In this document: positions 27,797 through 37,520 of the stretch, piece after piece
Position numbering within the stretch: the first letter of the stretch is position 1
How the letters are laid out: the number at the start of each line of letters is the position of its first letter
Source: Gluconacetobacter diazotrophicus PA1 5
GTDB taxonomy: Bacteria > Pseudomonadota > Alphaproteobacteria > Acetobacterales > Acetobacteraceae
Direction of reading: 5' to 3'
DNA length: 64,000 nt
NCBI RefSeq assembly: GCF_000067045.1
Contig: NC_010125.1
Location: 2,594,001 to 2,658,000 of the forward strand
The notes under the pieces: model-generated
The model's database searches: none
The model's input: only the letters and a program-made list of their open reading frames with translations
What the model was told of the DNA's origin: nothing
Made by a program: the position numbers and the translations under genes

Positions 27797-28951
27797 GTGC
27801 TTCGCAAAATACATCGATGGATCGGACTGATCCTGGCTCTGCCCCTGGCACTGCAGGGGATAACCGGCACGCTTCTGATCCTGATCCCGCTGCTGACATC
27901 CGGACGCCCGCAGACCCACGCCACGGGCATCCCCCGCCCCATGGAGGCACAGATCGCCGCCGCGCGCCCGGCGGCGCCGGCGGGTACCATCCCCCTGCGC
28001 GTCTCGCCGCCGCGCTGGGCGGGTGACAGCACGTGCGTCAGCTTCGGACCGCCGGGCGAGCGTCATCCAGCCTTCCAGGTGATGGTCGATCCCGCCACCG
28101 CCACGATCACCGGCACGCACACCATCCCCGCGTCATTCTTCTTCCTGCACCGGCTGCACGCCGACCTGTTTCTCGTCCCGTACGGCGAGACAGCCACCGG
28201 CATCATGGGGCTGCTGCTGCTGGGCATGGCCATCACGGGCATCATCCTGTGGTGGCCGCGTCCGGACCTCTGGCTGTCGGGCAAATGGCGCAGGACCATC
28301 ACGATCTCGCGGCGCGCGCGCGGCTATCGCTTCTGGCGCGAGACCCATCAGAGTTTCGGATTCTGGACCGCCCTGATGCTGGCGTTCCTGGCCAGCAGCG
28401 GGACGATCCTCGCCCTGCCCTTCGCCCGTACCGTTCTGGGTGTGCATCGTCCGGCCCCGGCCGCCGCGCACCACGCCCATGGCGGGGGCCAGATGCCGGG
28501 TTCCGGCGGCGGGGTGCCGGGCGAGGCCGGACTTGACCATATGCTGGACCGCCTGCGGGCCACCTTGCCCGACGCGGTGCCGATGGACGTGACGCTTGGC
28601 CGCACGCCGGACGCCCAGCAGGTGCAGGTCGCCCTTCCCGCCTATGGCCCCAATCGCCCGGCGACGCTGCGCCTGGATGCCGCCAGCGACAGTCTGGTGA
28701 TGGTACGCGACCCGGGCGCGCAGAAGACGGGCGAGGTGTTCTTCCAGTGGATGCATACGCTGCACGAGGCGAAGCTGGCCCCGTCGTCATGGTTCGCCCC
28801 GCTGTGGCGGGCCGCCATATTCGTCACCGGCCTGGCCCTGGCCTTCTTCTGCATATCGGGCGCCGCGATGTGGGTGCTGCGCCGTCCCGCCCGACAGGTC
28901 CGCGACCGGCAGCCCATCGCCGCCGCCCCGCCATCCGAGGAATACCAGTAA
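27797..28951 (+). CDS. PepSY-associated membrane protein
   Basis: A 384-residue inner-membrane protein of the PepSY-TM family, read from GTG. The first helix (RKIHRWIGLILALPLALQGITG) has the conserved His; FFLHRLHADLF and FWRETHQSFGFW are paired His motifs on helices 2 and 3, suited to heme binding; the last helix precedes residue 360. Between helices 3 and 4 lies a periplasmic domain with a HHAHGGGQMPG stretch. Such proteins commonly act in siderophore-iron reduction or periplasmic electron transfer. A likely Fur box just upstream supports an iron role. The MFS gene follows after about 110 bp. Confidence 0.8.
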   Translation: MLRKIHRWIGLILALPLALQGITGTLLILIPLLTSGRPQTHATGIPRPMEAQIAAARPAAPAGTIPLRVSPPRWAGDSTCVSFGPPGERHPAFQVMVDPATATITGTHTIPASFFFLHRLHADLFLVPYGETATGIMGLLLLGMAITGIILWWPRPDLWLSGKWRRTITISRRARGYRFWRETHQSFGFWTALMLAFLASSGTILALPFARTVLGVHRPAPAAAHHAHGGGQMPGSGGGVPGEAGLDHMLDRLRATLPDAVPMDVTLGRTPDAQQVQVALPAYGPNRPATLRLDAASDSLVMVRDPGAQKTGEVFFQWMHTLHEAKLAPSSWFAPLWRAAIFVTGLALAFFCISGAAMWVLRRPARQVRDRQPIAAAPPSEEYQ

Positions 28952-29059
28952 GGGGAAAAAGGGCGCGGCTGGCGGGATCGCGTGAAGTTGAATTCCGCCA
29001 TCCGCCACGATGACATACCGAAGATACTGGAATTCCATCAGATATTTTCGGACCGGACC

Positions 29060-30211
29060 ATGCCTGTCGCCCCTGCGAAGGCCGGCACTTTCATCACCCG
29101 CGCCAGCCCGGCCTATCGCCGCGCGGGCATGGCGCTGTTCCTGGCGGGGTTCGCCACGTTTTCGCTGCTCTATTGCGTGCAGCCACTGCTGCCGGTGCTG
29201 TCCCGCCAGTTCGGCATCGGGGCCGCCGCCAGTTCGCTGTCCCTGTCGCTGTCGACCGGGGCGCTGGCCATTGCCATCCTGGTGGCCGCCGCCCTGTCCG
29301 AACGGGCGGGGCGCCGGGAACTGATGGCCATGTCGATGGTCGTCTCGGCCCTGCTGAACATCGCGGCGGCCTGGGCGCCCACCTGGCCGTTGCTGCTGCT
29401 GGCCCGCATGGCGGAAGGCTTCGCCCTGGGCGGGGTGCCGGCGGTGGCGATGACCTATCTGGCCGAGGAAATCCATCCCCGGGAACTGGGACTGGCCATG
29501 GGGTTGTACGTCTCCGGCACCGCCTTCGGCGGCATGATCGGACGCGTGGGCACGGGCATCCTGACCGACGCCCTGTCCTGGCGCCCGGCCATGGCGATCG
29601 TCGGGGCGGCCGGCCTGATCGCGGCGCTGGGCTTCCTGGCGCTGCTGCCGCCCTCGCGCAATTTCACCCGGCGGCACGGCCTGGGCGCGCGGCATCATTT
29701 CGATGCGTGGGGGCGGCACCTGCATGACCCGGCGCTGCCGGCGCTGTACGGGGTCGGCTTCGCGGTGATGGGCACCTTCGTCACCATCTTCAACTATGCC
29801 GGCTATCGCCTGATGGCACCGCCCTACGACCTGGACCAGACCAGGCTGGGGCTGCTGTTTTCGGTCTATGTGTTCGGCATCGCGTCCTCGTCCATCGCGG
29901 GGGGACTGTCCGACCGCATGGGGCGCGGCCGGGTCATGACGGCCGGAATCGCGATCATGGCCGCCGGCATCCTGCTGACCCTGGCTGGCGCGCTGCCGGC
30001 CATCGTCGCGGGGATCGTGCTGCTGACGGTCGGCTTCTTCACCACCCATGCGGTGGCCAGCGGCTGGGTCGGGCGGCTGGCGCTGGCCGACAGGGGCCAT
30101 GCGACGTCGCTCTACCTGCTGGCCTATTACCTGGGGTCCAGCATCGCGGGATCGGTCGGCGGCTGGTGGTGGTCGGGCCTGGGGTGGAACGGGGTCGCCG
30201 CCTTCACCTGA
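29060..30211 (+). CDS. MFS transporter (YnfM-like), last helix cut off
   Basis: A 383-residue MFS carrier, from MPVAPAK. Helix 1 LFLAGFATFSLLYCVQPLLP and the motif ARMAEGFALGGVPAVAMTYLAEE match the YnfM/drug-and-metabolite efflux branch. It stops at 30211 after GWNGVAAFT, in the middle of helix 12. Adding one base in the CC at 30207-30208 would extend it as LILLAGALGAALRLRRLP, a normal end of helix 12 with its basic tail. So the sequence carries a one-base deletion or error; eleven helices might still fold. Downstream is the convergent AraC gene. Confidence 0.75.
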   Translation: MPVAPAKAGTFITRASPAYRRAGMALFLAGFATFSLLYCVQPLLPVLSRQFGIGAAASSLSLSLSTGALAIAILVAAALSERAGRRELMAMSMVVSALLNIAAAWAPTWPLLLLARMAEGFALGGVPAVAMTYLAEEIHPRELGLAMGLYVSGTAFGGMIGRVGTGILTDALSWRPAMAIVGAAGLIAALGFLALLPPSRNFTRRHGLGARHHFDAWGRHLHDPALPALYGVGFAVMGTFVTIFNYAGYRLMAPPYDLDQTRLGLLFSVYVFGIASSSIAGGLSDRMGRGRVMTAGIAIMAAGILLTLAGALPAIVAGIVLLTVGFFTTHAVASGWVGRLALADRGHATSLYLLAYYLGSSIAGSVGGWWWSGLGWNGVAAFT

Positions 30212-30277
30212 TCCTGCTGGCCGGGGCGCTGGGGGCTGCCCTCCGGCTGCGCCGCCTGCCCCGCGCGACCGGCGGAA

Positions 30278-31189
30278 TCAGGGCGGATAGGCCAGGCCGC
30301 GTGCCTCGCCGTCCGTCCGGCGCAGGCGCGCGGCGTCACGCGCGGGTGGAACGCCGAACATCCGGCGATATTCCCGGCTGAATTGCGACGGGCTGTCATA
30401 GCCCACCACGAAGCCGATGCCGGCGGCGTCCTGCCCGTCGGCCAGCAACATGCGCCGTGCCTCCTGCAGGCGGATGCGCGTGCGGTATTGCAGGGGGCTC
30501 ATCATCGTCACCGCCTTGAAATGACGGTGGAAGGACGAAGCACTCATGCCCGTTTGGGCCGCCAGGTCACCGATACTGAACGGCTCGGCGTAATGATCGC
30601 GTATCCAGGCGACCGCCCGGCGGACATGGGACAGATAGCTGTCGGCGCGGGCAACCTGTCGCAGTATCCCGCCCTGGTCGCCCTGCAGCAGCCGGTAGAG
30701 GATCTCCTGCTCGAACAGGGGCGCCAGCACCGGGATGTCCTCCGGCCGGTCCAGCAACCCGACCAGCCGCGCCACGGGGTCGAGCAGCGTGTCGGTCACC
30801 GTGCTGACGGCCAGGCCCGCCGCCGGCCTGGTTTCGGCCAGCACGGCGGGCACGTCCAGCAGCAGGGCGGCAATCCGCGACGGGTCCAGCGCCAGGCTCA
30901 GCGCCAGATAGGGATAATCGGGCGTCGCCTGCGTGACGCCGCCCGTCACCGGCAGGTCCACCGTGGCGATCAGGTAGTTCCGCGCGTCATAGGCGAAGAT
31001 CCGATCGCCCAACACCACCTGCTTGCTGCCCTGCACGATCAGGCAAAGCGTGGGCTGGTACACGCAACTGACCGGCAGCGTCGGCGCGTCGGCGCGCATC
31101 AGCGACAGGCCGGGCACCACGGTTTCGACGCGACCCGCCTTGCAATGCCTGTCAATATGGTGGCGCAATGCCTCGATCGATTGCCGCAT
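30278..31189 (-). CDS. AraC-family regulator, YqhC-like
   Basis: A 303-residue regulator. The N-terminal 190 residues fit the AraC_N type sensor domain (PTLCLIVQGSKQVVLGDRIFAY); the C-terminal 100 residues carry two helix-turn-helix units (FSIGDLAAQTGMSASSFHRHF and GIGFVVGYDSPSQFSREYRRMFG). The ATG at 31189 follows an excellent GGAGGGA site; the longer frame is rejected. The family includes E. coli YqhC, an activator of aldehyde-reducing alcohol dehydrogenase. Here an alcohol dehydrogenase lies divergently 176 bp away, matching that arrangement. Confidence 0.85.
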   Translation of the reverse strand: MRQSIEALRHHIDRHCKAGRVETVVPGLSLMRADAPTLPVSCVYQPTLCLIVQGSKQVVLGDRIFAYDARNYLIATVDLPVTGGVTQATPDYPYLALSLALDPSRIAALLLDVPAVLAETRPAAGLAVSTVTDTLLDPVARLVGLLDRPEDIPVLAPLFEQEILYRLLQGDQGGILRQVARADSYLSHVRRAVAWIRDHYAEPFSIGDLAAQTGMSASSFHRHFKAVTMMSPLQYRTRIRLQEARRMLLADGQDAAGIGFVVGYDSPSQFSREYRRMFGVPPARDAARLRRTDGEARGLAYPP

Positions 31190-31365
31190 GCCGTTCCCTC
31201 CGCCCACCGATGTGGCCGCTGGACCGGCATCTGGCAAGCCATGGGGCCGGATCTTCGGCAGGATCGTGCAAGAACCAGACAGCATTCCGCATTCAGCCGG
31301 CGGGAGCGGCATGGCATGTTCGCCAAGGATATCCTGCCCCGACATTTTCAGAAGGATCACACATC

Positions 31366-32421
31366 ATGTTCGCATGCACAGGATATGCGGCCACCGCCGC
31401 CGACGCGCGGCTGGCCCCGTTCGCCTTCGAACGTCGCGATACCGGGCCGGAGGACGTGCGGATCGACATCCATTATTGCGGCGTCTGCCATTCCGACCTG
31501 CACCAGGCCCGCAACGAATGGCACAACACGATCTACCCCTGCGTTCCCGGGCATGAAATCGTCGGCCGGGTGGCCGAGGTCGGCACCGGTGTCACAAAAT
31601 TCCGCGCGGGGGACCTGGTGGGCGTGGGCTGCCTGGTCGATTCCTGCCGCGAATGCCAAAGCTGCCGCGACGGGTACGAGCAATATTGCGAAAACGGCTT
31701 CGTCGGCACCTATAACGGCCAGGACCGGCACGGGCGCGGCATCACCTTCGGCGGCTATTCCCGTGCCATCGTGGTCGACCAGGCCTTCGTCCTGAACGTG
31801 CCCGAAACCCTGGACCTGGCGGCCGTGGCGCCCCTGCTGTGCGCCGGAATCACGACCTGGTCCCCGCTGCGCCACTGGAAGGTCGGGCCCGGGCAGCGCG
31901 TGGGCATCGTGGGACTGGGCGGCCTGGGCCATATGGGCGTGAAGTTCGCCCGTGCCTTCGGGGCCGAGGTCGTGCTGTTCACCACGTCGGCCAGCAAGAT
32001 CGAGGACGGGCTGCGCCTGGGCGCGCATGAGGTCGTGCTGTCGCGCGACCCCGATGCCATGGCGCGCGAGGCCGGGCGCTTCGATTTCATCCTGGATGCC
32101 GTCGCGGCCGACCACGACATCAACGCCTACCTGAACCTGCTGAAGCGCGACGGCACGCTGGTCCAGGTAGGGGCGCCGGAAAATCCGCTGCCCGTCTCGG
32201 TATTCAGCCTGCTGATGAAGCGGCGCAATTTCGCGGGTTCGCTGATCGGCGGCATTCCCGAGACCCAGGAAATGCTCGATTTCTGCGGCGAACACGGCAT
32301 CACCGCCGACATCGAAATGATCCGCATGGATGAAATCGAGACCGCCTATGCGCGCATGCTGCGATCCGACGTGAAATATCGCTTCGTGATCGACATGGCG
32401 ACACTGCCCGCACAGGCCTGA
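31366..32421 (+). CDS. Zinc alcohol dehydrogenase, CAD/YahK type
   Basis: A 351-residue medium-chain dehydrogenase. YCGVCHSDLHQARNEW (about 37-52) and PGHEIVGRV (about 60-68) bind the catalytic zinc; CRECQSCRDGYEQYC holds the structural zinc cysteines; VGLGGLGHMG (about 180-190) is the NADP-binding loop. The pattern is that of cinnamyl-alcohol-type, NADPH-dependent broad aldehyde reductases such as YahK. It is divergent from the YqhC-like regulator, so aldehyde-responsive control is likely. ATG at 31366 follows an AAGGA site. Confidence 0.9.
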   Translation: MFACTGYAATAADARLAPFAFERRDTGPEDVRIDIHYCGVCHSDLHQARNEWHNTIYPCVPGHEIVGRVAEVGTGVTKFRAGDLVGVGCLVDSCRECQSCRDGYEQYCENGFVGTYNGQDRHGRGITFGGYSRAIVVDQAFVLNVPETLDLAAVAPLLCAGITTWSPLRHWKVGPGQRVGIVGLGGLGHMGVKFARAFGAEVVLFTTSASKIEDGLRLGAHEVVLSRDPDAMAREAGRFDFILDAVAADHDINAYLNLLKRDGTLVQVGAPENPLPVSVFSLLMKRRNFAGSLIGGIPETQEMLDFCGEHGITADIEMIRMDEIETAYARMLRSDVKYRFVIDMATLPAQA

Positions 32422-32559
32422 TCCTGCCAGGGGCGGCCATGGCGGTCGCCCCTTCGCCGTCCGGGGCCTATTCCTGTTGTCTGGAAACAATGTGCCGCTA
32501 TCCTCGTTCGAGAAACACCTGCCTGTTCACGGCGGTGGCGAACGACAGAGCGGTTTCCG

Positions 32560-33396
32560 ATGACACAGCACGCGACATGGCCTTCACCCCCCCTGCCCGC
32601 GCCGTTCTCGGTCGGGGACCTGACGTTGGCGGAACCGGCGGAGCAGATGAAGGCACGCTACCTGGCGGCCCATCCGTTTCCCCACCTGATCATCGACAAC
32701 CTGTTTCCCGCACCCTGGCTGCGCGCGGTCCTGGACGATTACGACACAGGCGCCGTCCGGCACTGGAAATCCTACAATACCGCCCTGCAGAAAAAGAAGG
32801 GAACAGAGCCCGATTCCGATCTTCCCCCTGGCATCCAGCGTTATTTCGACTTCATCAATTCCGGCCCCTTCCTGCGCCTGCTGACGCAACTGACGGGAAT
32901 CGAGGCCCTGCTGCCGGACCCGACATTATATGGCGGCGGGCTGCATGTCGTTTCGGGCAGCGGTCATTTCGACATGCATATCGATTTTCAGAAACATCCA
33001 ACCACGAATCTGAGCAACCGGCTGGCGGTTCTGACCTACCTGAATGACGGCTGGGACAGCACCTGTGGAGGCAGCCTGGAGCTGTGGACCATGCGTCCCG
33101 CCCGGCGCGCCGTCACGATCATTCCGCATTTCGGGCGCACGGTCCTGATGGAACAATCCGCGATCGCGGCGCACGGCCACCCCGAGCAGGTCAGGCCGGG
33201 GCTGGAGCGCAAGGCCGTGATTGCCTATTTCTATACGAACGATGCGGCATCGGGCCGGAACACAACGGTTTATATGCCACGCCCCGGCCAGTCCGCGAGC
33301 GCGCGCCTGCAGACGACGCTGCATAACGTCCTGCCCCCCCAGGGCGTGAGACTGCTGCAGAAGATCCGGCGTGCGGCGCGCCGGAACAGTGCCTGA
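32560..33396 (+). CDS. 2OG-Fe(II) oxygenase
   Basis: A 278-residue dioxygenase. The iron site is HFDMHIDF (about 135-142, HxD) with a distal His in AAHGHPEQV (about 205-213), and Arg in RPGLERKAV is placed to bind 2-oxoglutarate. NDGWDSTCGGSLELW and YFYTNDAA fit the prolyl-hydroxylase-like 2OG-Fe(II) family seen beside polysaccharide genes. It is a single rightward gene, converging on xylH. Substrate unknown; a sugar- or protein-hydroxylation role is possible. Confidence 0.8.
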   Translation: MTQHATWPSPPLPAPFSVGDLTLAEPAEQMKARYLAAHPFPHLIIDNLFPAPWLRAVLDDYDTGAVRHWKSYNTALQKKKGTEPDSDLPPGIQRYFDFINSGPFLRLLTQLTGIEALLPDPTLYGGGLHVVSGSGHFDMHIDFQKHPTTNLSNRLAVLTYLNDGWDSTCGGSLELWTMRPARRAVTIIPHFGRTVLMEQSAIAAHGHPEQVRPGLERKAVIAYFYTNDAASGRNTTVYMPRPGQSASARLQTTLHNVLPPQGVRLLQKIRRAARRNSA

Positions 33397-33417
33397 TTGT
33401 GGAAGGCCCACCCGCTC

Positions 33418-34629
33418 TCACTCCTTCGTATTCGTCACGACATCCAGCCAGACCGCCGCCAACAGGATCGTGCCCTTCACGATCATCTGCCAGTATGCCT
33501 CGACCCCCAGCATCGACATGCCGTTATCGAGCGTCGCCATCATCAGCGCGCCAATCAGCGCCCCGAAGACCGTTCCCGCGCCGCCCCGCATGGACGTGCC
33601 GCCGATAATGCATGCGGCGATCGCGTCGAGTTCCTGGAGCGATCCGGCGGAAGGCGAGCCCGCCGCCAGCCGGGCCGTCGTACTGATTCCGGCCAGTGCG
33701 GCCATCACGCCCATCAGGCTGAAGACCGACAGCTTGACCAGCTTCACGTTCACACCGGACAGGCGTGTGGCTTCCAGGTTGCCACCGATCGCATAGATGC
33801 GGCGGCCGAAGGTCGTCCGCTGCGCCAGGACGGTAAAAATCGCCAGGAAGAACAACATGGCGAGAACCGGCAGCGGCACGCCCCGATAGGCATCGAGCGC
33901 CGCGAACAACGCGACAATCGCCGCCGCCGACCCCGCCAGCTTGACGATGTCGAGCCACAGGGGCGCCGTCGCGAGATTGTAGCGCGTCCTGTTGGCCCGG
34001 GACTGGAAGGCCGAGGCGGCAAGGATGCCCAGAATGACGATCTCCAGCCCCCGGCCGAACAGCGGGGGCAGGTAATCCTGCGCCACCGCCACCAGGTGCG
34101 GCGATACCGGGGCGATCGTCGCGCCACCGGTAATCCCGAGCAGGATGCCGCGCAGCGCCAGCAACCCGGCCAGGGTGACGATGAAGGAGGGTATGCGCAG
34201 ATACGCAACCCAATATCCGTTGAAGGCCCCGATCGCCGCCCCCGCGACGATGATGATCAGGACATTCAACACCAGCGGCATATGAAAGGATACATCCAGG
34301 ATCGCCGCAAGACCGCCGAGCAACCCGAGCATGGAGCCGACCGACAGATCGATTTCCCCGGAAATGATCACGAACACCATCCCGCAGGCGAGCATCCCCG
34401 TAATGGACATCTGCCGCAGCAGATTCGAGAAATTGCGTGCCGTCAGGAAATCGCCATCGGTGAAGTGGGAAAACACGCCCCACAGGATCGCGATGGCGAT
34501 CAGAAGCGCCAGCGTCTTGTATCGCGCAAAGGCGCGCCTGATGTGCGCCGTGTCCAGCAGCTTGACCCGTTGGGCCATACCGGCGGTGAAATGCGGCGGG
34601 CTGGACACGGGGGTATTGGGTATGGTCAT
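33418..34629 (-). CDS. xylH: Sugar ABC transporter permease, XylH-like
   Basis: A 403-residue permease with about ten helices, of the ribose/xylose BPD_transp_2 family. GEIDLSVGSMLGLLGGLAAIL and AIACIIGGTSMRGGAGTVFGALIGALMM are the family signatures; length matches XylH (about 390) rather than RbsC (about 320). It imports a pentose with XylF and XylG, encoded upstream in the same operon (13-bp gap). Start at 34629 gives MTIPNTP; four more residues are possible. Confidence 0.85.
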   Translation of the reverse strand: MTIPNTPVSSPPHFTAGMAQRVKLLDTAHIRRAFARYKTLALLIAIAILWGVFSHFTDGDFLTARNFSNLLRQMSITGMLACGMVFVIISGEIDLSVGSMLGLLGGLAAILDVSFHMPLVLNVLIIIVAGAAIGAFNGYWVAYLRIPSFIVTLAGLLALRGILLGITGGATIAPVSPHLVAVAQDYLPPLFGRGLEIVILGILAASAFQSRANRTRYNLATAPLWLDIVKLAGSAAAIVALFAALDAYRGVPLPVLAMLFFLAIFTVLAQRTTFGRRIYAIGGNLEATRLSGVNVKLVKLSVFSLMGVMAALAGISTTARLAAGSPSAGSLQELDAIAACIIGGTSMRGGAGTVFGALIGALMMATLDNGMSMLGVEAYWQMIVKGTILLAAVWLDVVTNTKE

Positions 34630-34642
34630 GATACGTCTCAAT

Positions 34643-36181
34643 TCACGCGGCTTGCGCGATCGGCGTGATGGCGGCCGTCAGGATGCGTTCTTGCGTCAAT
34701 GTTGCGTCGTTGATGAATTCGCCGCGCAACTGCCCTTCCCCGATCACCAGGACGCGGTCGCTGATTCCGAGTATTTCCGGCAGTTCCGACGACACCATGA
34801 TGATCGACATGCCTTCCTTCACCAAGGCGAACATGATCTTGTAGATCTCGGCCTTGGCGCCGACATCGACCCCACGCGTCGGCTCGTCGAGGATCAGGAT
34901 CCTTGGTTTCGGTTCCAGCATTTTCGAAATGACCGCTTTCTGCTGGTTTCCGCCCGAAAGGTTGGCGATCGGCAGCAGCGCGCTGGAGGTCTTGATCCGC
35001 ATGCGCGTAATCGCCTCACCGATCGAGGAAAACTCATGCCCGTCGTCGATCAGGCCATGATGGCTCAGCGATCCGATGACGGACAGGGTGATGTTATACC
35101 CCACCCCCATCGCCGGAACGATCCCGTGGGCCTTGCGGTCTTCGGGAACCATGCAGATACCCTGACGGACCGCGTCCCGCGGGTTCCTGATTTTGACCGG
35201 CTTGTTGTTGATCAGGAATTCCGCGGAATATGCGCCCTGGTAGGCGCCGAACAGCGCGCTGACCAGTTCCGTCCGCCCCGCACCGACAAGTCCGGCAATA
35301 CCCAGTATCTCACCCTGGCGGAGCGAGAACGAGACATTGTCGACACGTTTTCTGGCGGTGTTGTTCGGGTCGAGGCAGGTCACGTTCCGCGCCTGGAAGA
35401 TCACGTCGCCGATCGCATGCTCCTCTCGCGGAAACAGGGCGGTCAGTTCCCGCCCCACCATCATGCGGATGATATCGTTCGTGGTGATTTGGGCCATCGC
35501 CGCCTCGCCCACGAAGCGCCCGTCCCGGATCACGACGACCGTATCGGCGATTTCCTCGATTTCATCGAGCTTGTGCGAAATGTAGACGCAGGCCGTTCCC
35601 TTGGACTTCAGTTCCCTGACGATCGTCAGCAGCGTCTGGATTTCGGACCGGGTCAACGAGGATGTCGGCTCGTCCAGGATCAGCAGGCGCGCCTTCTTGT
35701 CCAGCGCCTTGGCGATCTCGATCAGTTGCTGCTCTCCCCCGCCATAACGCGAGACAGGCAGTGCGACGTTGATGTGACCCATATGCAGTTCGGCCAACAG
35801 CCGTGCCGCGTCCTCGTACATCTTGTTGAAATTGATCAGGCCAGCCGCCGTGTGCGGCTCGCGCCCCAGGAAGATGTTCTCCGCCACCGACAATTGGGGA
35901 ATCAGCATCAGTTCCTGATGGATGATGACGATACCGGCATCTTCGGTTTCCCGGATCGATCGGGCCTTCAGCTCGGCGCCGTCCCACAGGATCTGGCCGC
36001 CCCACGTTCCATACGGATACACGGCCGACAGAACCTTCATAAGCGTCGATTTACCCGCGCCGTTCTCGCCGCACAGGCCGACGCATTCGCCGGCCCGGAC
36101 ACGGATATTGATGCCGTTCAGGGCCGGAACGCCCGAAAACGATTTGGTAATCTCCTTCATTTCAAGAAGGTATTCGGCCAT
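34643..36181 (-). CDS. xylG: Sugar ABC transporter ATPase, XylG-like
   Basis: A 512-residue double ATPase. The first domain has [21 protein letters not shown] and a YGGGEQQ signature where LSGGxQ is usual; the second has a degenerate Walker A (GLVGAGRTE) and [19 protein letters not shown]. This asymmetry is typical for the xylose/ribose/galactose group. It would energise pentose uptake with XylF and XylH. The start [11 protein letters not shown] at 36181 follows the normal family N terminus. Confidence 0.9.
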   Translation of the reverse strand: MAEYLLEMKEITKSFSGVPALNGINIRVRAGECVGLCGENGAGKSTLMKVLSAVYPYGTWGGQILWDGAELKARSIRETEDAGIVIIHQELMLIPQLSVAENIFLGREPHTAAGLINFNKMYEDAARLLAELHMGHINVALPVSRYGGGEQQLIEIAKALDKKARLLILDEPTSSLTRSEIQTLLTIVRELKSKGTACVYISHKLDEIEEIADTVVVIRDGRFVGEAAMAQITTNDIIRMMVGRELTALFPREEHAIGDVIFQARNVTCLDPNNTARKRVDNVSFSLRQGEILGIAGLVGAGRTELVSALFGAYQGAYSAEFLINNKPVKIRNPRDAVRQGICMVPEDRKAHGIVPAMGVGYNITLSVIGSLSHHGLIDDGHEFSSIGEAITRMRIKTSSALLPIANLSGGNQQKAVISKMLEPKPRILILDEPTRGVDVGAKAEIYKIMFALVKEGMSIIMVSSELPEILGISDRVLVIGEGQLRGEFINDATLTQERILTAAITPIAQAA

Positions 36182-36266
36182 ATCCCGTGTCCTCGCGTAT
36201 CGCGTGTCCATTCCAATCGGGATGCGCGGGAAGGAGTATCCGTCTTCCCGCGCACACGGCGAAGGA

Positions 36267-37316
36267 TTACTGTCCTTCGATCTGTGCCATCGTGAAATAC
36301 CCGTCCTTCACGACGCGATCGAGATTGGCCTTGGTCAGTGAAATCGGCGTCAGCAGAACGGTATTCACATCCTTCTGCCCATTGTTCATCTTGGTCGTAT
36401 AAGTGGGCGTCGTCCCCTTTGCCAGGTCGACCGCCAGGTGCGCTGCGGTGGATGCGATATCCTTCAACGGCTTGTAGACCGTCATGGTCTGCGTGCCCTT
36501 GTTGATGCGCTGCAACGCCGCAAGGTCGGCATCCTGCCCGGAAATGGCCGTCTTGCCTGCCAGGCCCTGCGCGGCCAGCGCCTGGATCGCACCCCCCGCG
36601 ATCGTGTCATTGGACGCGACGATGCCGTCGATCTTGTTGGCGGTGGCGGTCAGGGCGTTTTCGGTGATGGCAAGCGCCTCGGTCGGGCTCCATTCCTTGA
36701 CCCACTGGGCGCCCACGATCTTGATCTTGTGGCTGTCCACCAGGGGCTGCAGCACCTTCATCTGGCCTTCGCGCAGCAACTTCGCGTTGTTGTCGGTCGG
36801 CGCGCCGCCCAGCAGATAATAATTTCCGGTCGGTGCCGCATCCACGACGCCCTGGGCCTGCATTTCACCCACGCGCACATTGTCGAACGAGATATAGGCG
36901 TCGATATCCGAATCCAGGATCAGGCGATCATAGGAAATCACCTTGATTCCGGCCTGCTTTGCTTCGGCAATCGTATTGGCCAGCACCTTGCCGTTGAACG
37001 GCACGATGACGATAACATCCATCCCGCGGGATATCAGGTTTTCAATCTGCGCCATCTGGCGGGATTCGCTGGCATTCGCCGACTGCACGTTGACGGTCGC
37101 GCCCAGTTTCGTCGCAGCAGCGACAAAATAGTCGCGGTCATGCGTCCAGCGTTCCACGCGAAGGTCGTCGATGGAAAAACCGATTTTCGGATGGGCGGCG
37201 CTGGCGATGGCCCCATGGGGCACCATCGCGCACAACGCGCTGGCCATGAGCACGCCAAGGGCTGCCCGACGCGTGACAGACGCGCGGCATTTGATAATCT
37301 TGTTGTTATTGTTCAC
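36267..37316 (-). CDS. xylF: Sugar-binding periplasmic protein, XylF-like
   Basis: A 349-residue periplasmic binding protein. A signal peptide ends near [54 protein letters not shown] and [11 protein letters not shown] follow the xylose-binding XylF pattern closely. It delivers a pentose, probably D-xylose, to XylGH. Two GTG codons compete: the inner one at 37316 has a GGAG site eight bases upstream and is chosen over 37325. No xylose isomerase, kinase or XylR gene is nearby, so regulation is not visible. Confidence 0.85.
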   Translation of the reverse strand: MNNNNKIIKCRASVTRRAALGVLMASALCAMVPHGAIASAAHPKIGFSIDDLRVERWTHDRDYFVAAATKLGATVNVQSANASESRQMAQIENLISRGMDVIVIVPFNGKVLANTIAEAKQAGIKVISYDRLILDSDIDAYISFDNVRVGEMQAQGVVDAAPTGNYYLLGGAPTDNNAKLLREGQMKVLQPLVDSHKIKIVGAQWVKEWSPTEALAITENALTATANKIDGIVASNDTIAGGAIQALAAQGLAGKTAISGQDADLAALQRINKGTQTMTVYKPLKDIASTAAHLAVDLAKGTTPTYTTKMNNGQKDVNTVLLTPISLTKANLDRVVKDGYFTMAQIEGQ

Positions 37317-37520
37317 CAAACACACTCCGCTCTTGCCGAACAGATTTCGCCATCAGGCGTCGTTCGATCCCTCGCCAGTCATTTTGCAATGCCTTTTTGG
37401 CTTGCTGGCGTTATCTAAACTGACAGCAGATGTGTTGGCGCAATACAAGCGATATAGCGTGCTTACCCTATAACGACTGCGTCATCTGGCAGGGGGCGGA
37501 CCCAACGCGGGCGCGCCGTT

